NCBI RefSeq assembly: GCF_011745365.1
Contig: NW_024468916.1
Span: 3,186,738 to 3,250,737 of the forward strand
Direction: 5' to 3'
From: Cryphonectria parasitica EP155
Lineage: Eukaryota > Ascomycota > Sordariomycetes > Diaporthales > Cryphonectriaceae
Length of the DNA stretch: 64,000 nt
The notes under the pieces were generated by a model. It was not told the DNA's origin and searched no databases. It saw nothing but the letters and a program-made list of their open reading frames with translations. Each line of letters opens with the position of its first letter. Within the stretch, counting starts at the first letter, position 1. Positions 44,323 through 55,638 of the stretch are shown piece after piece. Both the position numbers and the translations under genes were made by a program.

Positions 44323-47300
44323 ATACGGAATACAATAGCTCCTTCAGGAACCCCTTCATCCTTACACGCTCCTACTCAGAAAGAACTGATTAACCAGATG
44401 TACCAGCTTATCCAGCGTATCCAGGATCTGCGCGAACAACAGCAGGCTCAGAGCGCTACCATCGCCAACCAGCAGGCTCAGCTAGCTCAACAAGCTCAGC
44501 AAGCGCAGTTCACTTCTGCAGTTACCAGTGATGCTAGAAAGGCATACAAGATGGATAAGCTCGCTATATATAATAGCAATCAGAAAACGCTGCATAGATT
44601 CCTTACTTACTGCAGAGCATATTTCTTGCATTATGCAACTCAGTTTACTATGAAATCTGAAAAGATTATCCTTGCAGGAACTCGTTTCAAAAAGAATACT
44701 CTTATCTAGTACAAGCTTTCTCTATGCAATCATTTAGAGCATCAGAATAATCCTAACATACATATCCAGAATATCAAGAACATATTCGATTCCTTTGAGA
44801 GCTTTAAGAAAGCTTTCAAAGAAATCTTTGATAATTCCAATGAAGAATGCATTATAGCTCAGCAGCTTATAGATCTCAGACAAACTAAGTTAGCTTCTGC
44901 TTATACAATCAGATTCAAGCAGCTCTCAGCAAAACTCCTATAAGAAAACAAGAATCTCATGGAATACTATTATAAAGAACTCAAGAACAACATTAAAGAT
45001 GAAATCTCCAAGCAGAATTAGCTAGAGAACTTTGCAATGTTCTTTAATCAAGCTATCTGCATTAATAATCATCTATATGAATAACAGATAGAGAAGTTCA
45101 AGAAGGAAGGAAGCTAGACTTAGAGGTTTTCAGCTAATACAAGCAAGAAACTCTAATACAAGAATAGCGAATAACAGAGCAGCACAGCTCAGAGCAGCAT
45201 TACGCATGCTAGTTCTATGAAACTCAATGCTGCTAACAGGCAGTATAGCAAAAGAAATAGCATTACTTGCTACAACTGCAACAAACAAGAATACATTGCA
45301 TAAAACTGCTATTAATCTCGAAAGAACAAATAGCAACTAGTTTAGAAAGAATGCTAGATGAATATTGCTCGATAATAGAAACCCAATCAACTGAACAAAA
45401 ACACTCTCTCGGAGCAAGTATTAGACTCTATTAATTACGGAAGTCTTAGCTGAATATTCTGCTATAATAATAACTGCTTAATACATTTCTCGAGTAAGGA
45501 AGATTCAGAATAGTTCTCTTAGAAATTTAGGCGCTGCAGATAAATAGCAACAGCAGAACGAGAATATATGCTCAGCATCTCTACGAGTAGCAACTCGAAT
45601 TGCTTTAATATTATGAAATAGAGCATTCAGATGTTGGAAAAAGAGCTTAGCAACAATACTCTTCAATATTCTTCATCGCTTATGCTAAGCACTATGATTA
45701 GGAATATGAATAAGAGATGATACTCTCTTAGCTACTAGTACGAACATCTAAATAATACCGAAAACGCTTCTTAAGTAACGGAAAGATTAAGCTAAAACGG
45801 ATGATCTAATGATTCACCGAAATCTCTCATAAACAATAAACCCAAGAAGCTTATAGAAAGATTCCCCTTTAACATTAGATAGAACAAGGAAACAACATGG
45901 ATTGAATATCTCGTTTATAGAATAGAGCTAGAGAAGCTCTTTACCTATATTTCCTTGCAGAATATCAAAGCATGAGAAGATAAGAATCCTTAAATCAGCC
46001 CACTTCATAACCTACATCACAAATTAGCTTAGATCTCCTGCATCTATTATAGCTGCAGAATGCATTTCTCAGACAAGATACAACACAAATGATTCCTCAT
46101 CAGAGAATCAGAACAAATCCTTCAAGCTGTTAAAGAACAGAAACTCTGCTTCAGAGAGATTCTTAACAGACAGCACTACAACGCATACATTGAGCTATCA
46201 GACAACTATTCCATGCAATGTATAAACAAGAAGATAAAATGATAGCAGTGCAAAACAATATTTTATATGATTCATATTAATAACAAAGTTTGCAACTAGC
46301 ATTAACAGAAGAAAGACTAGAAATAATAACAATACAGCTAAAAGCAAGCTAAGAAGCTTGCTTAAGAAGCAGTGAAGCAAGCTTAGAAGAACAAGCAGTT
46401 CTCAATAAACTCAAAAGAATAGAATTGCTTGTAAAGAAACTGCAGATAATCAGATCAGAATAATTCCTATATAAAGCTTCTAGAACAGATTATGCTTACA
46501 TTAAGTTCAATATATATATTTAAGAATATAAATACAGCATACTATTGAACAGTAATACTCAGAGAAACTTCATATTTCCATATATTATCAATCAGGCATA
46601 ACTACAATGAAGATGAAAGAAACATTCATATACTCTCAGTACTATAAAAGAACAATCTGTTGCATACAATCAAGGAGTAATCAATAAGAAGATTGATCAT
46701 CTATCTATTTTAATTCAAGAATATGCAACTAGAGCTTCTTTTGATATCACGGATACAGCACAATATAAGCTGATTATGGAACTTCCATAGCTCAAGAAGC
46801 ACAATTCTCGAATCGATTAAACTACTAGCTAGATCTCATGAGAATAAGCTGTATCCAGAGAGATAGTTGCAATCAATAATGCAGAATCGAAGCTAATTAT
46901 TAAAGAATACTCGGAAAAAGAAGCTTTAGACAACTTCATATACACTTCCAAGTTAGCAGAACTAGCAGTTCAAGGAGAAGAATCTAGTAACAAGCAAACC
47001 CAAATAGTACCAGAGCGCTAACAGATTAGCAAAACAACAGAAGCGAGACCCTTAGCAAGTTAGTCCGCTTCAGAGCAATAAGGAAAAGCTTCAGAAAGTG
47101 AATTGTAGATCCATACAGGAAAAACCTCGAAACCAAGCCCTTAAGCACTCGCTCCAGCTCAGAGCGAATGCTTAAAGCTCTTGAAAACGCCATCAGAAAA
47201 GAAGCACGCTCAACAGTACCTACTATTCCTCCAGATAGCAGAAACAGCACAAGAACTAGAACCAACACTCGCAAATATATTACGAGAATATCACAAGTTC

Positions 47301-50132
47301 AAGAAACTATTTCAGAAAGAATTGGATACAGAATTGCTAGAATACAGCCCATACAACCACGAGATCCTGCTACAAGAAGGAAAACAGCCCAAATTCTTCC
47401 CCATCTACAGACTAAACAAAGCATAACTAGAAGCACTTAGGAAGTATCTCAACAAGAATCTTAAGAAAGAATACATACAACTATTGCAATCACCAGCAGA
47501 ATACCCCATCCTGTTTATATCCAAGAAGAATAGCAAGCTTAGACTATACATTAACTATAAGCAATTCAATAACATTACAATTAAGAATCAATACTTATTA
47601 CTACTCATCAAGGAATTACAAGATAAGCTGCAAGAAGCATAATAATTCATAGTTCTGAACCTAAAAGAAGCTTATAATCTAATCAGAATAAAGAAAGAAG
47701 AAGAATGGAAAACTGCTTTCAGAATATGCTACAAACACTATGAATATTTGGTTATGCTCTTTGATCTAACGAATACTCTAGCTTCATTCCAGAAAATAAT
47801 TAATCACATTCTATACAAGCATCTGAATCAGTTCATTATTGCTTACCTCAACAACATTCTTATTTACTCTTAAATACTTGAAGAATACAAGAAATATATG
47901 GAAATAGTATTGCAAATGCTCTAGAATGCGAAACTTCTTATAAAACTCGCAAAGAGCTACTTTCACATATAAAAAATCAACTATCTCGGATTCACGATTA
48001 AGCTAGGATGCATCAAGCTACAGAAAGATAAGATAAAAGCTATTAGGAATTGGCTAATTCCCAGGAATATCAGAAATATTAGATCTTTTCTTGAATATAT
48101 CAACTTTTATAAATAATTCATCAAGAACTACAGTCGAATCGCATATTCCCTTACAAATCTCACCAAGAAGGAGCAATCCTTCGAATAAACCCCCAAAGCA
48201 CAAGAAGCTTTCAATAAGATCATCAGATATATTACCTCAGAACTAGTTCTGTATAAAGCAAACTCCTACAAACCTTTTGAAGTTGAAACCAATGCATTAG
48301 AATATGCACTCGGAGAACAACTTGGTCAGCAAGATAATCAAGAACATTTAAGAATTGTAAGCAACTTTTCAAAGAAGTTGAATAGCTCGGAAATCAACTA
48401 CAGAATCCCTGATCAGAAACTCATAGCAATAATGAAAGCTTTCAAGAAATAGCAATACTACCTCATTAGCATACAACACTTAATCATAGTTCACTCGGAT
48501 CACAAGAATCTAATTACATTCATAATAACCAAGATTTTGAACAAGCAACAAGTCAGATGGGCAGAATTCCTCTCATAGTTCAACTTCAAGATTGTATACT
48601 GCAAAAGCTCAGAGAACGAACAAGCAAACACTCTCAGCAGAAGATCAAACCATCAAAACGCAGATTCCTCGAATATACAGAACATCTTCACCCAAAACGA
48701 ATCGGGAAATCTCGTTAATGCGCACAGAGAACTGAACACTGCTCTCAGAATCGAACCCTTAGAAAGAAATTCAGAATCAATAATTCCAAACAAACAAAAC
48801 AATTATATCAAGAATATATACAATGCATTAGCATATGAACATCAGAGAATTAAAGCAACTTACAAATGCATTAAAAAATACTGAAATCTATCAAGCTTTA
48901 GGAAAAGAATTGAGAACATCTTACAACAATACAATAGCTGCAAAAAGAATAAAGCAGAAAAATACAAGCCTTACAAACTACTGCACTCCTTACTAGTATC
49001 TACAACTGTTTAGCAATCCATTAGTCTAGACTTCATTATCAAGCTATCTCTTTTACAAGAACCCTTAACTAAGATACAATATAATAGCATTCTAGTAATA
49101 ATTTGCAGATTAAGCAAGTATGCTTATTTTCTCCTCTACAAGAAAAGCAGTATAGCAGAGGAACTTATATATGCATTCCTTAGAATAATCATTGCTAATT
49201 ACAGCACATTAGAAGAAGTAATCTCTAATAGAAACAGAAAGTTCAATTCAAAGTTTTGAACTTCGCTTATAAAACAGCTCGGAATACATTACAGAATATT
49301 CACAGCATTTCACTCACAGACAGATAAATAGACAGAAAGAATGAATCAGATTATCAAACAGTACTTTCAACACTATATCAACCAGAAACAGAACAACTAA
49401 ATCAATCTATTGCCTCTTGCACAGTTTGCTTATAATAGCGCAAATACAAGCATAATAAAGAAATCACTATTCTTCATGCTCTACAGATACAATCCAACAG
49501 CTTACTACAAAGCACTGCAAGAAGCAGATGCAGAAGCTGCAGATAAAAGGATTAAGAAGATCAAGAAAATTCAGAAGAAACTCCAATCAGAACTACAATT
49601 CATCCAGAAACGAATAATACAATACGCAAACTCCAAGAGAATTGAGAAACTAATCCTACAGAAAGGAAATAAAATCTATCTACTTCGAAAAAACATTAAA
49701 ACAATAAAATCTAGCAACAAACTCGATTATAAGAAGTTAGAACTATTCAAAATCTTATAACAGATCTCTCTAATTAACTACAAGTTAGCATTACCTCATA
49801 GAATGAGAATATACCTAGTTTTCCATATCTTACTACTGGAACCAGCAGCGCAGGAAATACTAACAGACAATACAGCAGAAGTGGAAAACGGTAAACCAGA
49901 GTATGAGATAAAGAAGATCCTTAAGCACAGAAGCACAGATAATACAAGAGAATATCTTATCAAATGAAAAGATTACTTAGCAAGCGAAAATTCTTGGGAA
50001 TCGAAGAAAAACATTAAAAATGCTCAGAAAAAGATAGCTGAATATTGGAAAAAGAAAACCACTACTCAGAACCTCTCCGCCCCAGAGCAGGAATCAAGCG
50101 CTGCAGTTTCACTCTCCAGAAGAGAAGGCTAA
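44323..50132 (+). pseudogene. A5 gag-pol polyprotein with chromodomain, broken by stops
   Basis: Gag from about 44323; its first 120 codons (MYQLIQRIQDLREQQQAQ, then repeated AQQ, then KMDKLAIYNSNQKTLHRF) are better preserved than in A1. Knuckle CYNCNKxEYIAxNC near 45270. Reverse transcriptase from about 47280 (ELLEYSPYNHEILLQEGK) with YLNNILIYS near 47855. Integrase 49080-49600 (SILVIICRLSKYAYF, EEVISNRNRKFNSKF). Chromodomain 49905-50000 with EYEIKKILKHRS and EYLIKxKDY. The frame ends with SRREG and TAA at 50130-50132, overlapping the stop of the antisense gene. Active-site Asp positions are changed to Asn and there are many stops. Nuclear and cytoplasmic replication cycle of a chromovirus, no longer functional. 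Confidence 0.85.
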
Positions 50133-50709
50133 CCAGACATGCTAGAATCAAAAGCTAAGAAACTCCAGTCGATAACCTCAAGATATCCCTGAAACATCAG
50201 ATGAATCTCCTCTTCACGAAGACTGCAATCCTCCTCATCAGCAAACCTCTCCAAGAAATTGAAACTACAACGAATCATTTCTGCAACACGTTCCTCCAAC
50301 AGCCTTCGCTGTTTCCATGCACGATCAAGACAAGCCTGCAATGCCAGCAAAGCTTGTAGAGCAGCAGCATTTGCTAACTCTGCCTCAGCCTTCTCGCTCA
50401 AAACCTTGCACTTTTTACGAATCAAACGCCCTGCTAAAAAGGAAAATCAGTAACTACGGAGAATATCAAGAAACGAAGAAACCAACCAGCAGAGGCCAAG
50501 AAACAACCAGTATCACAGCTTTAATCCAGAGAAACATACTCCTCATAACGAGAAGAGTTTTCAGCGAAACAACAGAAAGCCTCCATCTCCTAGCAATAAG
50601 CACAAGCAGGCATTTCAATACCAAAAGCAGAAATAAGCTCAGCAAGACAATAATGCTCTTGAGTTTTCACCAAACGATTAGAATGCAACTTGTTAATTCT
50701 GTTCAACAT
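50129..50709 (-). pseudogene. A5 antisense accessory gene, two exons, Zn2Cys6-like
   Basis: The best preserved copy. Exon 1 is 50487-50709, exon 2 is 50129-50433, with a 53-bp intron (GTTGGT donor, TTACTGAT branch, TTTTTAG acceptor); phase 1, 175 codons. The ATG is 93 bp from the 3' LTR, and the TAG stop (50129-50131) shares two bases with the pol TAA. Only two in-frame stops (TAG, TAA), both in exon 1. Cysteine region: PACAYCxEMEAFCC then SSRYEEYVSLDxSCD. With TAT read as former TGT at two places, spacing is C-x2-C-x6-C-x8-C-x2-C-x6-C, the fungal Zn2Cys6 pattern. Exon 2 is a long Ala/Leu-rich coiled coil (SEKAEAELANAAALQALLAL) and an acidic end. No N-terminal homology to known regulators beyond this. 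DNA binding is inference. Confidence 0.7.
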
Positions 50710-50801
50710 TTTAATTAGAAAAGCATAATCATATATGCAAATAACTTGCTAGAATACTTATAAAAGATTATTAGAAACAACGATTGATAGAAGAGAGATG
50801 A

Positions 50802-51265
50802 TATTATAATTCATTTAATATGCAGATCATCAGCTAGAATACTCGGAACAACTATCCGGAAAAATAGGAAAGAATTCAATATCATAAGAACTAAAGCTTA
50901 TATAAGCAAGGATTAGGATTACAGAATCAGGATGGATCAGTAGCTGATCTATAGTAATCCGGATCAGTTGGATCATCCAGATAATCCAAGGAATCCAACA
51001 ACCAACACTACCAACAGAACTAAAGAGCTGGATATATAAGAACACATTCATTCCCATTAGATAAATCTCATACATAGCTCTTCAGTTGTCAATCTAAGTA
51101 TTCAGTCTTCTATACTGAGTAGCTCCAAAGGCAGTGAACACTTGCATTGCTTATTAGGACTTGTACGGTTCCGTATTCAAGGACTTGACACTTTGACACC
51201 GCTCTTGTTAGCATAAACCCCTTTGTATACTTAGGAATCTTCGGATTGCTGCAGTGCTCATTACA
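50802..51265 (+). repeat. A5 3' LTR
   Basis: 464 bp, starting TATTATAATTCATTT. Its first third is more mutated than the 5' LTR. It ends GTGCTCATTACA just before the CATAG duplication. Confidence 0.9.
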
Positions 51266-51270
51266 CATAG

Positions 51271-53137
51271 ATTGATGAAGTTGCAGTACTCAGAGAGCAG
51301 ATGCAGCTCTAGCGCTGCATCTTCTGGCTTAGCCTCAAGGGATAGATCTGATGAGCTTGGATAGTAATATGCTGCAAAAGCAACTCTTGCTCTCTTAAGC
51401 TCTTTTGCTATAATGCAGAGCTGAATCTGAGAGCGCTGGAGAGGAAATCTTCATTGCTTTATATCCCATTATATTACCGAGTTAACAATCTCAAGCTACA
51501 GAAACTTCAGAATCAAGCTGAGCTAGCTAATATCTGCTATTATAAAGCAATAACGCTGCTTCCTGGATATTCCTAAGCTATCTGTAATTTTCATATTGAT
51601 AGAGCAGCTGCTATATATAATGATAGCTCTCTGATTAATTAAGATAAGCTTGAAATATGCTTTAAAAGATTAGTTCTGCGCTAGAGCTTTAGCTAAGCAG
51701 CAGTTAATCAGGTTTTCCTCTGCTTCTGAGTTAACTAATCTATATATATGCTTCCTTTTGTTTCCGAGCAATAGCTTTGCATGAATAGTAAGCTAGCAAA
51801 GCTTCTGCTTAGCATCTTTTTAGCTCTATTGCATAGCTATTGCTATCTTATTAGCCTGCTTGCAGCTGTTTGCTATATGCTTCTTCTTTCTGCAAATCCA
51901 ACATTCTGCTTCTAAGCAACTGAAACTATAGTAGCTTAGCTTATTGCAGGTATAACAAATGTTTCGTTAAAGCTCTGAGCATAGATTAGCAAAATAGCTT
52001 ATCTTCTAATAGTTGTAACAGCAGGCAAAGTTGTTGTTAACTATCTGAAAGCGCATTAATGAAGCTTGAGTGCCTGTAAGAGGAAGTGCTTGAGAACCAT
52101 GCGAAGCTGTACAGTCCCTTGCTATATAGCCTAGCTTGCTACAGCTATAATAGCTACAATATGAGAAGATAGCAGTTTCTGAGCTGCTGCTTAGAAGCAT
52201 CTTGATAGCAGATTGAGAATTAGTAATCATCTCTTGAGCAGATTCAATACATCATACTAAGCTAATCAGAGCATTCCAGCTACTCAGAAGCATTATCTGC
52301 ATACTAATAGCAATACAGATTTCTGATCTGAGATATATAAGAATAGCTATTATACAATATTGCTCAGTATCAGAATAGAGAAACTCAAGCTCCGCTTCCT
52401 AATACTAGCATATAAAGCTTATTATTGATTCGCTCTTGCCTTGAGCAATGCTTACAAGCATTGCTGCAGCAGTAATAGCGCAGATAGTAAGATTAGCTAA
52501 CTAGTTCTTCAGAAAGAACTTGAGTTCTCCAAAGGTAATAGGAACAAGCTTATGCTATTCCTTCTTCTGGCGGGCAATATAGTTGATCCAGTTCTGCTTG
52601 GAATTATCTTTCAAGCAGCATACTGCATATTTCATCTTATCTGCTTCATTGATTAAGCAGCAAATATTGAAATGGTACTGCAGATTGTATAGAAATATTT
52701 TCAACTTTATATACAATCCTCTCTTGTATATAAGAGCTAGCAAGCTGCAATATAGCTGTGCAAGCGCTATTGAGAATGCTTCTGAAGGGATTAGCATAGA
52801 AAGAATGCTGAGAGAGCTAAGGCTAGCTAGCTGAGGCTCCGAGCTAGTATTGCTGCTTTGGAATAGTATTAAGCGAGCGCGCTTGCTCCTCAGCTGCTGC
52901 TATATCTCTTCTTCTTCCAACTAATAATCGAGCTTGCATTCCTAGCATTGCAATCCAGCTATATCTGCTGATGCCTCAAGCAAGAGATTCTTGTAAGCTG
53001 GGCCTGGATTCGAGCTTGAAGGGAGAGTCTGAGAGAGGAGTTAGCTTAGGATCTGTAAGAAATCGGAGTTGCCAGCTCGTTGTAATTATCGCTCTGGAGC
53101 AGCGCTGCTGCTTTGTATAACCGGAGCTATTCTTATC
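51271..53137 (-). pseudogene. B1 gag and start of pol
   Basis: Colinear with B2 39590-41459. Knuckle region near 52000-52190 (CSYYSCSKLGYIARDC, FACCYNYxKISYF). The expected gag ATG is ATA here, and stops are frequent. Confidence 0.75.
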
Positions 53138-53178
53138 CCCGATAGCTTACTTCCCAGGAAAGGGTAGAGGTTCAGACT

Positions 53179-53488
53179 TGTTAGGGTAAAAAGAGCATAC
53201 AAGTAAGATAAAGGGGTATAAGCTGCTCCCAAGCCGCTCTGTTAATGCTTTTATTCAAAGGGATTACTAAACCTATCTCCCTTCTCCTCTTTTTCGCTGC
53301 TGGACCTGTTGTTCCTCTTTCCCTTATGTACACAATTAGCCTGAACTAGATGGGATGATAATGGCCTGATAGCCATGCAGCATCATACGAGAGCGCTGCT
53401 TCGGAGCGAAGCCCTCGCAGCAGCCCTGGACCGCTTCCAGAGGTCGCAAGGGCCACCTATTTCCTTTGTGCGCATACAAGCTCTGACA
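53179..53488 (-). repeat. B1 5' LTR
   Basis: 310 bp, TGTTAGGG ... CTCTGACA on plus, followed by the TCAGA duplication at 53489-53493. Confidence 0.9.
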
Positions 53489-53493
53489 TCAGA

Positions 53494-54379
53494 GCAGTAT
53501 TATATATGCTGATTTCATAGAACTCGATACAGCTAATAAGCAGTATAGCAAGAAGAACAGTATTACTTATTACAACTGCAATAAACAAGAATATATAGCA
53601 TATAACTGCTATTAATTCTGGAAAAACAAATAGCAACCAGTTTAGAAAGAATGCTAGATGAATATCGCTTAGCAATAGAAACTTAATCAACTGAGCAAAA
53701 ATATCCCTTTGAAGCAAATATTAAATTCTATTAATTACAGAAGTCTCAGCTGAATATTCTGCTATAATAACAACTGCTTAATATATCTCTCAAGTAAGAA
53801 AAGTTCAGAATAATTCTCTCAGAAACCTAGGCGCTGCAGACAAATAGCAACAGCAGAATGAGAATGCATGCTCAGCACTCCTACGAGTAGCAATTCGAAC
53901 TGCTCTAATATTGCAGAACAGAGCATTCAAACGTTGAAAGAAGAACTTAGCAATAATATCCTTCAACATTCTTTATTGCTTATGCTAAGCATTATAATCA
54001 GGAATATGAATAAGAGATAATACTCTCTTGGTTACTAATACAAATATATGAATAATACTGAAAATGCTTTTCAGATAACGGAAGAATCAAACTAGGATAG
54101 ATAATTCAATAGTTCATCAGAATTTCCTATAAACAATGAACTTAAGAAGCTTACAGAAAGGTTTCCTTTTAGCATTGAATGGAATAAGGAAACAACATGG
54201 ATTGAATATTTTGTTTATAGGATAGAGCTAAAGAAGCTCTTTATCTATATTCTCTTACAAAACATTAAAGCATGAAAAGATAAGAATCCTTGAATCAGCT
54301 TACTTTACGATTTACATTACGAACTAGCTTGAATCTCCTGTATCTATTATAGCTACAGAACGCATTTCTCAAACAAAAT
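53494..54379 (+). pseudogene. A2 gag end and protease-side remnant
   Basis: Resumes A2 at the point where B1 entered. Includes the knuckle ITYYNCNKxEYIAYNC near 53570 and is colinear with A1 24000-24890. Ends abruptly at 54379 where reverse element A3 begins. Confidence 0.7.
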
Positions 54380-54872
54380 TGTAATGAGCACTGCAGCAAT
54401 CCGAAGATTCCAAAGTATACAAAGGGAGTTTATGCTAACAAGAGCAGTGTCAAAGTGCTAAGTCCTTGAATACGGAACCGTACAAGTCTCAATAAGCAAT
54501 GCAAGTATTCACTGCTTTTGGAGCTATCAGAGTAGAGAGTAATCTGATACTTAGATTGATAACTGAAGAGCTATGTACAATGATCTGTCTAATGGTAATG
54601 AATGTATGATTATATATTCAGCTCTTCAGTATGGCTCGCTGATGCTTACTGAGGCTCACTGCTGCTCAGTGGTGCTTACTAAGGCTCACTGCTGCTCAGT
54701 GGTGCTTACTAAGGCTCGGTGAGCACAGATGAGCTCTTCTGATTGATTAGCTTATAACTCTAATCCTGAATTATGTAATCCTTGTAGATTATCTAATATT
54801 GAATTATAATATCTAGTTCTTGTTTGCTTATAATCTGTTTTTTGTAATCTGCATATTGGATAAGTTATAATA
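54380..54872 (-). repeat. A3 3' LTR with internal 30-bp duplication
   Basis: Starts TGTAATGAGCACTGC. A 30-bp unit (GGCTCACTGCTGCTCAGTGG and ten more) is duplicated at about 54653-54712. The A4 LTR has one copy, which accounts for its being 31 bp shorter. Confidence 0.85.
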
Positions 54873-54963
54873 TCATCTCTCTTCTATTAGTTATTATTCT
54901 TAACAATCTCCTATAAATATTCAGCAAGTTCTCCGTATATATGATCATGCCTTTCTAATTGAG

Positions 54964-55638
54964 ATGTTGAACAGAACTTTAAATTCTTGCATTGATAAAT
55001 CTTCTTCCTCTATTCTTTCCAAGAAGAGCTTTGCTTATTGGGAATATTTTAGTTATATTGAATTCAATAGATACAAGATAATACTATATTCTTCGTATTT
55101 AGAAGAAGAAGTATTATATAAGATAGTAAATAGAGTAAAGAGTTATTTGCAATATATCAAGCAGAATCATTCCTGCAATGCGAATTGCATACTTATTTCT
55201 TCCTGTTAGTATTTCCTTCTGAATATCTTTCTTTGTTAACTAAGACTTTTCCTCTTAGTATCCCGGATTACTGATAAGTTATTCTGTATTAATGAGCGCA
55301 AGCTTGAGAAGGAGGAGCAGTTGTTGAATCTTCAAGCCTGCATGAACAAATCATTAGCTTGTTTATTACAGCTGAAGAAGCAGCAATGCTTTCTTCAGAA
55401 GAAGGGGATAAAGCTGGTAAATAAGAGCTTGGAGGAGGAGAAGCGCGAGCGCGTAGCTGCTGAGATGCAGGCTGTGGTTTCCGCAGGGCCCGTCGTTGCT
55501 CCTGAGAGTCCTTTCTCTGAAGGTTTTGATTGGAATTCTGTAGATGTAAGGAATGCAGTAATGGATTAGTTGGATTTCCTGAAGAGTGAGATCTCTGAAG
55601 CCTCTAGATCTCGGTTCGGAGCGGAATAATTATCTTAG
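54964..55638 (+). pseudogene. A3 antisense accessory gene
   Basis: The ATG at 54964 lies 92 bp from the LTR (MLNRTLNSCIDKSS). Exon 1 ends at 55204, intron 55205-55258 (GTTAGT donor, GTTAAC branch, CTTAG acceptor), phase 1 like the 50129 copy. Exon 2 has a coiled coil (LLQLKKQQCFLQKKGIKLV), a Val-rich linker and FDWNSVDVRNAVMD. In-frame stops: TAG at 55567 where A1 has TGG, and TAA at 55627 where A4 has CGA. The original stop is TAG at 55636-55638, overlapping the reverse pol stop by two bases. The exon 1 cysteine block is eroded (a Tyr now stands in place of one Cys). Function unknown. Confidence 0.65.

Larger units (their letters stand above)
43812..51265 (+). mobile_element. Element A5: complete Ty3/gypsy chromovirus, RIP-inactivated
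   Basis: A 7,454-bp element with two 464-bp LTRs (43812-44275 and 50802-51265) and perfect CATAG duplications (43807-43811 and 51266-51270), inserted in B1 pol. Same gene order as A1: LTR, gag, protease, reverse transcriptase, RNase H, integrase, chromodomain, convergent accessory gene, LTR. The pol sequence is very like A1, but the accessory gene is strikingly different. Confidence 0.92.
31422..53488 (-). mobile_element. Element B1: Ty3/gypsy chromovirus (reverse), split by B2 and A5
   Basis: Bounded by 310-bp LTRs (31422-31731 and 53179-53488) with TCAGA duplicated on both sides. Removing B2 (34505-41812 plus one CATTC) and A5 (43812-51265 plus one CATAG) leaves one colinear reverse element of about 7.3 kb. 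Orientation is shown by the purine-rich tract next to the low-coordinate LTR, by AATAAAAGC in the LTR read on the minus strand, and by gag-pol order. Pol fragments lie at 33290-34499, 41818-43811 and 51271-53137, all full of stops. A long antisense gene lies next to the 3' LTR. Confidence 0.88.
22625..54379 (+). mobile_element. Element A2: Ty3/gypsy retrotransposon, split by A1 and B1, 3' part lost
   Basis: Pieces: 5' LTR 22625-22637 plus 30049-30502, gag region 30503-31421, and its continuation 53494-54379. A1 sits in the 5' LTR with duplicated CCCAT/CTCAT; B1 sits in gag with duplicated TCAGA (31417-31421 and 53489-53493). At 54379 reverse element A3 begins and A2 never resumes. The 5' LTR variant differs from A1 after the first 30 bases (CACCAGCCAGGACAC) and resembles that of A5. 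A2 is the oldest resolvable element in the stack and was inserted into a family C LTR. Confidence 0.75.
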
